Source: Clostridiaceae bacterium | GTDB taxonomy: Bacteria; Bacillota; Clostridia; DSM-8532 | Length of the DNA: 34,878 bases | Reading direction: 5' to 3' | Assembly (NCBI GenBank): GCA_012719645.1 | Contig: JAAXZX010000100.1 | Span: 1 to 34,878 of the forward strand | Shown: piece by piece, positions 17,473 through 23,224 of the stretch | Layout of the letters: each line of letters starts with the position of its first letter | Numbering within the stretch: position 1 is the stretch's first letter | Notes under the pieces: model-generated | What the model was told of the DNA's origin: nothing | The model's database searches: none | Seen by the model: only the letters and a program-made list of their open reading frames with translations | Program-made: the position numbers and the translations under genes

Positions 17473-17496
17473 CCCGGGGCATGCCGGGACGTTTTT
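17473..17496 (+). terminator. Intrinsic terminator of the M20 cassette
   Basis: CCCGG (17473-17477) and CCGGG (17484-17488) form a short GC stem and TTTTT follows at 17492-17496. Moderate strength. Confidence 0.6.
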
Positions 17497-17537
17497 ACGT
17501 ATCGCCCGGAGAGGTTTGATCCGGTGAAAAGGTTTTG

Positions 17538-17566
17538 TTGACAAAGCCTGTTTCTCTGAGTATAAT
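17538..17566 (+). promoter_or_regulatory. Consensus sigma-A promoter of yceD-rpmF
   Basis: Perfect TTGACA (17538-17543), 17-bp spacer, perfect TATAAT (17561-17566), as expected for a ribosomal protein operon. It lies inside a spurious in-frame extension of the next gene, which proves that extension false. Confidence 0.9.
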
Positions 17567-17621
17567 ATTTCATGTTGACCTTCCGGGAAGCGGTTTTTGT
17601 CTTTTCCAGGGGAGGGATTTT

Positions 17622-18143
17622 ATGAAACTTGACATTATTTCAATCATAAAGAACATCGGCGCATCCATAAGGTTCGACATAACCGACAGGCTTGATGTGC
17701 TCGATTCGGGCATCGGAACCGTGGAATTCACGGGTCCGGTGACGGTGAAGGGCACAGCAACAAGCTTTAACAGGATGATCGAGGTTAAGGGTGAGGCACA
17801 GGTCAGTTACAGGACGTTCTGCGACCGGTGCGGAGAAGCCCTTGAGCGCAGTCTTACAGTTCCCTTCAATGAGAACATTATCGAGAGGGATGAAGACGAC
17901 CAGGATACGGCGATGGAGGATGATGACCGGTTCACGTTTACGGGCCATTACATTGATCTTGGCCGTATCGCGGCCGACGCGATCCTGCTGAATCTTCCCA
18001 TGCAGCACCTGTGCAGCGAGGATTGCAGGGGACTGTGCTCCTCGTGCGGGAATAAGATCAGCGGCAGCGGCTGCGATTGCGAAGAGAGCCAGGTCACAGA
18101 TCCAAGGTTGGAATCTTTAAAGGGTTATTTTAAGAATAAATAA
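17622..18143 (+). CDS. yceD: YceD / DUF177 family protein
   Basis: A 173-residue protein of the DUF177 family, which almost always precedes rpmF. Members are linked to 23S rRNA or large-subunit maturation; the biochemical role is uncertain. The middle carries CDRCGEAL and the C-terminal part LCSEDCRGLCSSCGNKI followed by CDCEE, a cysteine set suited to zinc binding. A short acidic stretch (ERDEDDQDTAMEDDD) separates them. The ATG at 17622 has AGGGGAGGGA at 17609-17618 and gives the usual length. It is co-transcribed with rpmF, 68 bp downstream. Confidence 0.93.
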   Translation: MKLDIISIIKNIGASIRFDITDRLDVLDSGIGTVEFTGPVTVKGTATSFNRMIEVKGEAQVSYRTFCDRCGEALERSLTVPFNENIIERDEDDQDTAMEDDDRFTFTGHYIDLGRIAADAILLNLPMQHLCSEDCRGLCSSCGNKISGSGCDCEESQVTDPRLESLKGYFKNK

Positions 18144-18211
18144 CAACAATAAAAAGAGCAATTCCCGGACAACAGGAATGAGGCTATCGCCCTGAACGGA
18201 GGTGTAAATAC

Positions 18212-18397
18212 ATGGCAGTCCCAAAGAAAAAGGTATCAAAGCAGAGGAGAAATAAGAGGAGAACCCATTTTAAGCTTGCCGCGCCGAACCTGGTGGCATG
18301 CCCCAAGTGCCATACTCTTAAGCTTCCCCATGTGGTTTGCATGGAGTGCGGTACCTACGACGGCAAGGAAGTTGTTAAGCTTGAAGAGGCCAAGTAA
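18212..18397 (+). CDS. rpmF: 50S ribosomal protein L32
   Basis: A 61-residue basic protein starting [19 protein letters not shown], the L32 signature. The zinc ribbon has CPKC and CMEC cysteine pairs, so this is the zinc-dependent form. GGAGGTG (18198-18204) lies 7 bp before the ATG. In many Firmicutes plsX follows rpmF; here a terminator follows instead, so the link to fatty acid synthesis genes is broken at this locus. Confidence 0.98.
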   Translation: MAVPKKKVSKQRRNKRRTHFKLAAPNLVACPKCHTLKLPHVVCMECGTYDGKEVVKLEEAK

Positions 18398-18432
18398 TAT
18401 CTTCGTTAACAATGATGAACCGCAGGAAGAAG

Positions 18433-18467
18433 TAGCAGCTTAATCAAATGAGCTGCTATTGTTTTTT
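18433..18467 (+). terminator. Rho-independent terminator after rpmF
   Basis: TAGCAGCT (18433-18440) pairs with AGCTGCTA (18451-18458), followed by TTG and TTTTTT (18462-18467). Confidence 0.88.
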
Positions 18468-18521
18468 ATTAACGGCATGGGCGGCATAATATGGCCAGCA
18501 TTAAGGCATGGTGGTGCGTGA

Positions 18522-19901
18522 ATGAAAACCGGAAAAATCAGGATAACGGGCATACAGCCCGGCAGCATTGCCGAGGAACTGGAAATAAAGGCCGGGGACT
18601 ACCTCGTGTCCATCAACGGCATGGGAATCAGGGACGTTTTCGACTACAGGTTTTATACAGCCGAGGATTTTCTGACCCTCGAGATAGAGAGTCAAAGCGG
18701 GGAGAGATGGACGGCGGAGATCGAGAAGGACGAGGACGAAGACCTTGGCCTGGAGTTCGGGAATCCCTTGATGGACGAGGAAAAGAGCTGCAGGAACAAG
18801 TGCGTTTTCTGCTTCATCGACCAGCTTCCGCCCGGCATGCGCGAAACCCTGTATTACAAGGATGACGATGTCCGCCTGTGTTTCCTGTTCGGAAACTATA
18901 TCACCATTACCAACATGGACGACGAGGAGATGGATAGGATCATCCGCTACAGGATGTCGCCGGTTAATGTTTCGGTCCACACCACCAACCCGGAGCTCAG
19001 GGTGAAAATGCTGAACAACCGGTTTGCCGGGGATGTTCTTGAGCGCATAAAAAGGTTTACCGATGCCGGGATTACTGTGAACTGCCAGATCGTGCTGTGC
19101 CCCGGTATAAATGACGGGAAGGAACTGGCCAGGACCCTCCAGGACCTGTGTCGCCTGTATCCCCGTATGCACAGCATTTCGGTGGTGCCGGTAGGCCTGA
19201 CAAAGTACAGGCAAGGATTGTACCCGCTTGAACCCTTCGACAGAGAGTCCGCATCCCTTGTAATCGACCAGGTGGAAGCCTGGCAGCGCCGTCTCATGGA
19301 TATTTTCGGAAGCCGCGTTGTTTACCTGGCAGATGAATTCTACCTTATGGCAGGAAGGAAACTTCCGCCCCATGAGGCATACGAGGACTTCCCGCAGTTG
19401 GAAAACGGGGTCGGCATGGTATCGTCATTTGTCCATGAAACCCTGGAAGCGCTTTCAGATATCGGGTCAGAAGAAAGCCCTGCGTCCGGCCTGGCGGGAA
19501 GCCATGGTGGGATTACGGAAGAACGGGCATTTGGCCGGAAACAGGTAAGCATAGCCACGGGAACGCTGGTTTTCCCCATCATGGAGGAACTGGCCGGAAC
19601 CGTAGAGAAAAGCCTTAAAAACGTGAAGCTGAAGGTGTATCCAGTGGAGAACAGCTTCTTCGGGGGCAGGGTATCGGTTACAGGGCTTCTTACCGGACAG
19701 GACCTTCTCGGAACGCTTAAAGGCAGGGACCTTGGGGATTGCCTTATGCTTTCCCGGAATATGTTCCGTTCGGGAACCGAGGTCATGCTGGACGATATAA
19801 CCCGGTCGGACCTGGAATCAGAACTGGGAGTGCCGGTTATGATAATGGATAACGACGGGTATTCCTTTGTAAGCAGCCTGGCTGAGGAAGCCGAAGGCTG
19901 A
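18522..19901 (+). CDS. DUF512 family PDZ / radical-SAM-like iron-sulphur protein
   Basis: A 459-residue protein with an N-terminal PDZ-like domain (about residues 5-70, with GSIAEELEIKAGDYLVSING). A cysteine motif C-x3-C-x2-C (C90, C94, C97 in SCRNKCVFCFID) then matches radical-SAM cluster ligands. A TIM-barrel-like middle (VSVHTTNPELR, CQIVLCPGINDG, ISVVPVGLTKYR) and a DUF512 C-terminal domain follow. This architecture is well conserved in Clostridia and cyanobacteria, but the reaction is unknown. It is often encoded beside the GTPase gene der in Clostridia; here it is followed by spoVM. Translation from ATG 18522 has GGTGGTG about 7 bp upstream. No strong promoter is visible in the gap after rpmF. 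Confidence 0.88.
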   Translation: MKTGKIRITGIQPGSIAEELEIKAGDYLVSINGMGIRDVFDYRFYTAEDFLTLEIESQSGERWTAEIEKDEDEDLGLEFGNPLMDEEKSCRNKCVFCFIDQLPPGMRETLYYKDDDVRLCFLFGNYITITNMDDEEMDRIIRYRMSPVNVSVHTTNPELRVKMLNNRFAGDVLERIKRFTDAGITVNCQIVLCPGINDGKELARTLQDLCRLYPRMHSISVVPVGLTKYRQGLYPLEPFDRESASLVIDQVEAWQRRLMDIFGSRVVYLADEFYLMAGRKLPPHEAYEDFPQLENGVGMVSSFVHETLEALSDIGSEESPASGLAGSHGGITEERAFGRKQVSIATGTLVFPIMEELAGTVEKSLKNVKLKVYPVENSFFGGRVSVTGLLTGQDLLGTLKGRDLGDCLMLSRNMFRSGTEVMLDDITRSDLESELGVPVMIMDNDGYSFVSSLAEEAEG

Positions 19902-19915
19902 TCGCCTGCGGACAT

Positions 19916-19973
19916 GCTGTACGGAAATTTCGGGTATTAAGATCTCGTACAAGTAAAAATGAGCTTGTACAGC
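19916..19973 (+). other. Overlapping, mutually exclusive inverted repeats upstream of spoVM
   Basis: GTACAAG (19947-19953) pairs with CTTGTAC (19964-19970). GCTGTAC (19916-19922) can pair instead with GTACAGC (19967-19973), which shares bases with the first hairpin. No long U-run follows, so it is not an obvious terminator. It may be a regulator site or a leader switch for the spoVM region. Confidence 0.4.
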
Positions 19974-20056
19974 AAAATTTAACAAAAGACCGGTTAACAC
20001 TTCCGCGAACTCCTGAATATACTGTAGAGACAGGAGCTGGCATGGAGGTTATGCAG

Positions 20057-20128
20057 ATGAAGATTGTCGTCCTTAAGATGCCCGGATTCCTCGGAGGAAT
20101 ACTCAGGCGTATTTTCAAGATCCGCTGA
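20057..20128 (+). CDS. spoVM: Stage V sporulation protein SpoVM (23 residues)
   Basis: A tiny open frame beginning MKIVVLKMPGFLGG and ending RIFKIR. It aligns by eye with Bacillus SpoVM (MKFYTIKLPKFLGG...), keeping the K-x-P-x-FLGGI core and the basic C-terminus. SpoVM is an amphipathic helix that recognises the convex forespore membrane and anchors the coat ATPase SpoIVA. The ATG at 20057 has TGGAGG (20043-20048) 8 bp upstream; ATGs at 20042 and 20051 overlap or crowd that site. A terminator follows at 20200. A weak sigma-E-like -10 (TATACTGT, about 20018-20026) may drive it, but I would not rely on it. Its presence marks the organism as a spore former. Confidence 0.88.
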   Translation: MKIVVLKMPGFLGGILRRIFKIR

Positions 20129-20199
20129 GGGTTTTGATCTTGTGTGACGGGCGTGCTACAGCCGCTGCCGGATGGCAGAACGGGATGCGCAAGATAAGG

Positions 20200-20224
20200 A
20201 ATGTGGCTTTTGGCCACATTTTTT
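20200..20224 (+). terminator. Rho-independent terminator after spoVM
   Basis: AATGTGGC (20200-20207) pairs with GCCACATT (20213-20220), followed by further Ts to 20224. Confidence 0.85.
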
Positions 20225-20298
20225 AATCCAGGAAAAACGCATGATGGAATAACGATTAAGAGATAACGATCCGGTAATAACAGTGTGGCAGAAAACGC

Positions 20299-20324
20299 AA
20301 AAAACCCGGGTCTTCCCGGGTTTT
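20299..20324 (-). terminator. Terminator of rpmB, possibly bidirectional
   Basis: CCCGGG (20305-20310) and CCCGGG (20315-20320) form a perfect stem around TCTT. The A-run at 20299-20304 is a U-run for the minus strand; TTTT at 20321-20324 would also serve the + strand. It lies 22 bp after the rpmB stop. Confidence 0.85.
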
Positions 20325-20346
20325 CCTTCCATGCGGATAAACAGGT

Positions 20347-20535
20347 TTATACGGTCTTTTCCACTTTGCTGGAACGGAGGCATTTTGCGCAAACGTTCAT
20401 CTTCTTTTTTACACCGTCAACCACAAGCGTGACCTTCCTGATATTGGGCTTCCAGGTTCTGTTTGTCCTTCTGTGTGAGTGGCTGAGCTGTATACCAAAA
20501 TGCTGTCCCTTATTGCATATATCGCACTTTGCCAT
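20347..20535 (-). CDS. rpmB: 50S ribosomal protein L28
   Basis: A 62-residue basic protein beginning MAKCDICNKGQHFGIQLSHSHRRTNR, the L28 signature. CDIC near the start and CAKC at residues 49-52 form a four-cysteine zinc site, so this is the zinc-binding paralogue type. GGAGGT lies 7 bp before the ATG on the minus strand. It has its own promoter and terminator and is thus a single-gene unit. Confidence 0.98.
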   Translation of the reverse strand: MAKCDICNKGQHFGIQLSHSHRRTNRTWKPNIRKVTLVVDGVKKKMNVCAKCLRSSKVEKTV

Positions 20536-20609
20536 TACTTACACCTCCCTGCAGCATGCTGAAATGGTCTTTATCAATAAATGTATGGTTCAAACCAACA
20601 ACAAACACC

Positions 20610-20639
20610 ATTCTACCATACTATTCGGCGGTATTGCAA
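20610..20639 (-). promoter_or_regulatory. Candidate rpmB promoter
   Basis: On the minus strand, TTGCAA (+ strand 20634-20639), 18 bp, TAGAAT (20610-20615). The -35 lies within the last codons of the upstream exporter gene. Confidence 0.5.
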
Positions 20640-21331
20640 GAATCTTTCATATGCTTTTTTTGAAAAATGAGGATAACTGCCGCAGCCAGCAGGGCTATAA
20701 TGGCTGTAATACCCACAATAATCTTTGCCTGGGTTTCATCCATGCCGAAGTTGCTGCGAAGCGCCGACCATTCGCTTACCAGCCCGAAGAGGATGAACAG
20801 GAAGGAAGAAATCAGCGCCATTATCCGGGTGGGGATGTATTTTAATGCCACAGCGCCTGCGGCCAGGCCGATGCAGTCCGCGATGAGCAGGGCTGTCGTT
20901 GAACCCAGAAAAACGCTTAAAGGTCTTTCAGGGTAGAGGGCTGAGAAGGAGAATGTGGAGAGCTGGGTTTTGTCGCCTATCTCAGCTAAAAAGAAGGCCA
21001 GTGCCACCGTGATGATGGCGCCCGCTGAAGTGCCTGTTGAACATGTGGCTTCTTCCTCCTCCTTTCTGAGGGACAGGAGGCCGAATATGATGAAAAGCAG
21101 GGAAGCGGACGACTTCACGACATCCTGTATGACCTTTATTCCGCCTATGACAGCGCCCAGCGATACGGCAAGCAGGTTCAGGATGATGATGGAGATCGAA
21201 ATCCCGGCAAAAACATGCCGGGTCTTGAATTTTGAAGCGCAGGCCATCACAAGGAGCTGTGTCTTGTCTCCCATCTCCATGAGGAGCACCATGCCGAAGG
21301 TGGTTATCAAAACGCCAAAATCAAGATTCAT
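20621..21331 (-). CDS. GDT1/TMEM165 family cation (Mn2+/Ca2+) exporter
   Basis: A 236-residue membrane protein with two homologous halves of three helices. Each half carries the family signature: EMGDKTQ at residues 19-25 and EIGDKTQ at 117-123. These acidic motifs bind the transported divalent cation. Bacterial relatives such as MneA export manganese. The halves are joined by an acidic loop (RKEEEEATCS). The start ending at 21331 begins MNLDFGVLITTF and has GGAAAGGA upstream; a longer frame to 21433 would lie within the leader. Gene family is firm; manganese as the substrate is by analogy. I found no yybP-ykoY manganese riboswitch in the leader. Confidence 0.9.
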   Translation of the reverse strand: MNLDFGVLITTFGMVLLMEMGDKTQLLVMACASKFKTRHVFAGISISIIILNLLAVSLGAVIGGIKVIQDVVKSSASLLFIIFGLLSLRKEEEEATCSTGTSAGAIITVALAFFLAEIGDKTQLSTFSFSALYPERPLSVFLGSTTALLIADCIGLAAGAVALKYIPTRIMALISSFLFILFGLVSEWSALRSNFGMDETQAKIIVGITAIIALLAAAVILIFQKKHMKDSCNTAE

Positions 21332-21476
21332 CGTGGTTTTCCTTTCCGGTAAAAAGCCGCCTGCCGCTTTACCACTAAAAGTTGATGCTGACAGGCCCTG
21401 TAATATGATTTTATGTTTAAGTTTTCCGGTCAAGTCGGCAAGCCAATTATATCATCTGCATTTTCAGGTTTTCAAA
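21332..21476 (-). promoter_or_regulatory. Promoter and about 110-nt structured leader of the GDT1-type gene
   Basis: On the minus strand, TTTGAA-type -35 (TTGAAA, + strand 21471-21476), 18 bp, TATAAT (21447-21452). The leader to the ATG is about 110 nt. Near its end, GGTAAAGC and GCTTTTTACC can form a stem around a GC-rich loop just ahead of the ribosome site. That is long and structured for a simple leader, but it does not match a riboswitch I recognise. Confidence 0.55.
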
Positions 21477-21619
21477 TGCAGCGCGGGGCATACTAAGGCT
21501 GAAATCTTTCATCAGGTTAAGCCTTTGTGCCCTGGTTTTCCATGCCTTTTCACGAGTCCGTCATGCTGCCCTCTTTAGCCCGTCATAAAATGGAATGGCA
21601 ACAGGAGTGGGAATCGGGA

Positions 21620-22855
21620 ATGTTTATGAAAGGCATAAGCGCGGCTGCCGGTATTCTGCTGCTTGTGACAAACCTTCATATGGCAGGCCGGGCATACAAT
21701 AATATAACTGATTTCAGCGCGGTTTATCCATATCCGTACACCCGCCCGTGGGGCTTCATCGCCGAGCCTGTACCGGCCATTGAGGACGATCCGGATGGCG
21801 GTTCCAGAAGCGGCGGGGAAATACCCGGGCATGATGCTGCCGAAAGCAGCCGGGAATACCATCCCGGAACCGCGGTCATGGAGGAAGACCTGCCCGGGCG
21901 GGAACCAGCGGAGATAAGCGGCCCGATCGTGACATCCCTGCCGGAAAACAATGTGTTCGATCCCAGGTATATCTCTTTCAAAAGAGAGGTCCAGGCCATC
22001 ATCCGCGATGCCCGGGAGTTTTCGGGCATAAGGACGCCGGTGGGCGTTTTCGTCATGGACCTTTGCACTGGTTTTTATACCGGCGTCAATGACACCCGCA
22101 CCAGGTTCGACCCCAATGACGGGACACGGGAAGGGTATTTCAACAGTGCCTCGGTGATAAAGCTGTTCCAGGGGTATATCCTGTACGATATGCTCCGCCG
22201 CGGGGAACTTGACGAGGACGAGGTCTATACCGACCAGGTGACCGGGCGGTCTTTCAGGCTCATGGACATGATCCATACCATGATCTCAAGGAGTGACAAC
22301 AACTATTCCAATGCATGCCTGAGGCTCATAGGCAACGCAAAATCCAACGAGGTGCTCGTAAGGCTCGGGATAACCGATTCGGTCATTTATGGAGAGATGT
22401 CGGGAGCCATCGGGTACAGTCTCAGGAATAACCTTGAAAAATACGGCACCACCAAGAGGTGCGCCAGGATTACCCCAAATGACACTGGACTGATCCTTTA
22501 TAATATATACATTAACAAGGACAGCGATCCGTATATGGCCGCCTTGAACAGGGCGCTCCTCGCCAATATCTACAATTCCCGGATACCGGTCGGGGTGAGG
22601 AAAGTGAACAAGGGATATGAAATCGCCCATAAGACCGGCACAAACATCTCCCTGGGGGTATATAACGACGCGGGAATCATCTATGGCAGGCGCCCGTTCA
22701 TCCTTGTGGCCTTTACCCAGGGCACAACATCGCAGGCAGCCCACAGCTTCATAAGGAAGCTGGCCCAGGACCTGACCGTCTATTTCGACCAGGGGGTCAC
22801 CCCAAACCGTCCCCTTGGTCAGACCAGGGGAACCGTCCCCCTGGTTGAAAAATAG
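21620..22855 (+). CDS. Exported beta-lactamase-like serine hydrolase
   Basis: A 411-residue protein with an N-terminal signal/anchor helix (GISAAAGILLLVTNLHMAG). An acidic, Pro-rich stretch to about residue 125 leads to a class A beta-lactamase/penicillin-recognising fold. Active-site motifs are SVIK at 178-181, SDN at 225-227 and KTG at 338-340. The general-base motif ExxLN of true class A beta-lactamases is not evident between SDN and KTG, so beta-lactam hydrolysis is doubtful; a cell-wall hydrolase role is possible. ATG 21620 has AGGAGTGG 9 bp upstream; a longer frame from 21527 lacks one. The final residues ([16 protein letters not shown]) are encoded by a palindromic repeat element, so the native C-terminus was probably altered by its insertion. 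Confidence 0.85.
   Translation: MFMKGISAAAGILLLVTNLHMAGRAYNNITDFSAVYPYPYTRPWGFIAEPVPAIEDDPDGGSRSGGEIPGHDAAESSREYHPGTAVMEEDLPGREPAEISGPIVTSLPENNVFDPRYISFKREVQAIIRDAREFSGIRTPVGVFVMDLCTGFYTGVNDTRTRFDPNDGTREGYFNSASVIKLFQGYILYDMLRRGELDEDEVYTDQVTGRSFRLMDMIHTMISRSDNNYSNACLRLIGNAKSNEVLVRLGITDSVIYGEMSGAIGYSLRNNLEKYGTTKRCARITPNDTGLILYNIYINKDSDPYMAALNRALLANIYNSRIPVGVRKVNKGYEIAHKTGTNISLGVYNDAGIIYGRRPFILVAFTQGTTSQAAHSFIRKLAQDLTVYFDQGVTPNRPLGQTRGTVPLVEK
22804..22846 (+). repeat. GGAACCGTCCCC repeats inside the 3' end of the hydrolase gene
   Basis: A partial unit (22804-22820, AACCGTCCCCTTGGTC end) and a complete unit (22822-22846, GACCAGG then GGAACCGTCCCC then CTGGTT), both forward. They are in frame with the hydrolase and supply its last residues and the approach to the TAG at 22853. 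The promoter of the ilv operon begins 12 bp later. Confidence 0.85.
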
Positions 22856-22858
22856 GTA

Positions 22859-22888
22859 TTGACAGCTTTGAGTGAAGGCTGTTATAAT
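22859..22888 (+). promoter_or_regulatory. Sigma-A promoter of the ilv-leu operon
   Basis: Perfect TTGACA (22859-22864), 18 bp, perfect TATAAT (22883-22888). Transcription would start near 22895, at the head of the T-box leader. Confidence 0.85.
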
Positions 22889-22894
22889 AGGGTC

Positions 22895-23200
22895 TAATCA
22901 TAACTGCATAACTAAATAACCCCTAATAAATGTGATGACGGAGCCGTGCATTGCTGCACAAGTCGGCGCAGAGAGCCGGTGGTTGGTGTAAACCGGCGTG
23001 ACCGCAGTTATGCATATCCCTCCCGAACAGTTACTCTGAACCTTTATGACAGAAGTAGGAGTAAACGGCAAGCCCCGTTACAGGTGAAGGTTTGATTGAA
23101 CCTCGTGAGATTCCCGTCGTGAGATGGGAATGAAATAGGGTGGTAACACGTGGAGTATATCCCTCGTCCCTGCTGTTTGTATCGGAACGAGGGTTTTTTT
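22895..23200 (+). ncRNA. T-box leader, specifier probably ATC (isoleucine)
   Basis: Stem I distal part: AGAGA, then GCCGGT (22975-22980) paired with ACCGGC (22992-22997). A lower helix GGAG (22940-22943)/CTCC (23020-23023) and an upper helix TGCAT (22947-22951)/ATGCA (23010-23014) flank the specifier loop; GATGA and CGAAC at the base fit a kink-turn. The codon one base before the lower helix is ATC (23016-23018), Ile. The T-box sequence AGGGTGGTAACACG lies at 23137-23150, with TGGT to pair with a tRNA ACCA end. The terminator is CCCTCGT (23161-23167)/ACGAGGG (23187-23193) plus seven Ts. Uncharged tRNA should stabilise the antiterminator and switch on the operon. The T-box class is certain; codon choice is by geometry and the base after it is C, not the usual purine. 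Confidence 0.92.
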
Positions 23201-23224
23201 ATACCGTGATAAGGTGGTGGAATT

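Noticed and set aside
17535-17621. N-terminal extension of yceD
   Set aside because: It contains the complete TTGACA/TATAAT promoter of the gene, so it cannot be coding.
21332-21447. yybP-ykoY manganese riboswitch before the GDT1-type gene
   Set aside because: The conserved loop sequences of that class could not be found in the leader.
20285-21578. Plus-strand open frames opposite rpmB and the exporter gene
   Set aside because: They are antisense to recognised genes and show no coding features of their own.
22895-23200. tRNA-like or CRISPR-like element in the leader before ilvB
   Set aside because: The conserved stem I, T-box sequence and terminator identify it as a T-box leader; there is no regular repeat-spacer pattern.
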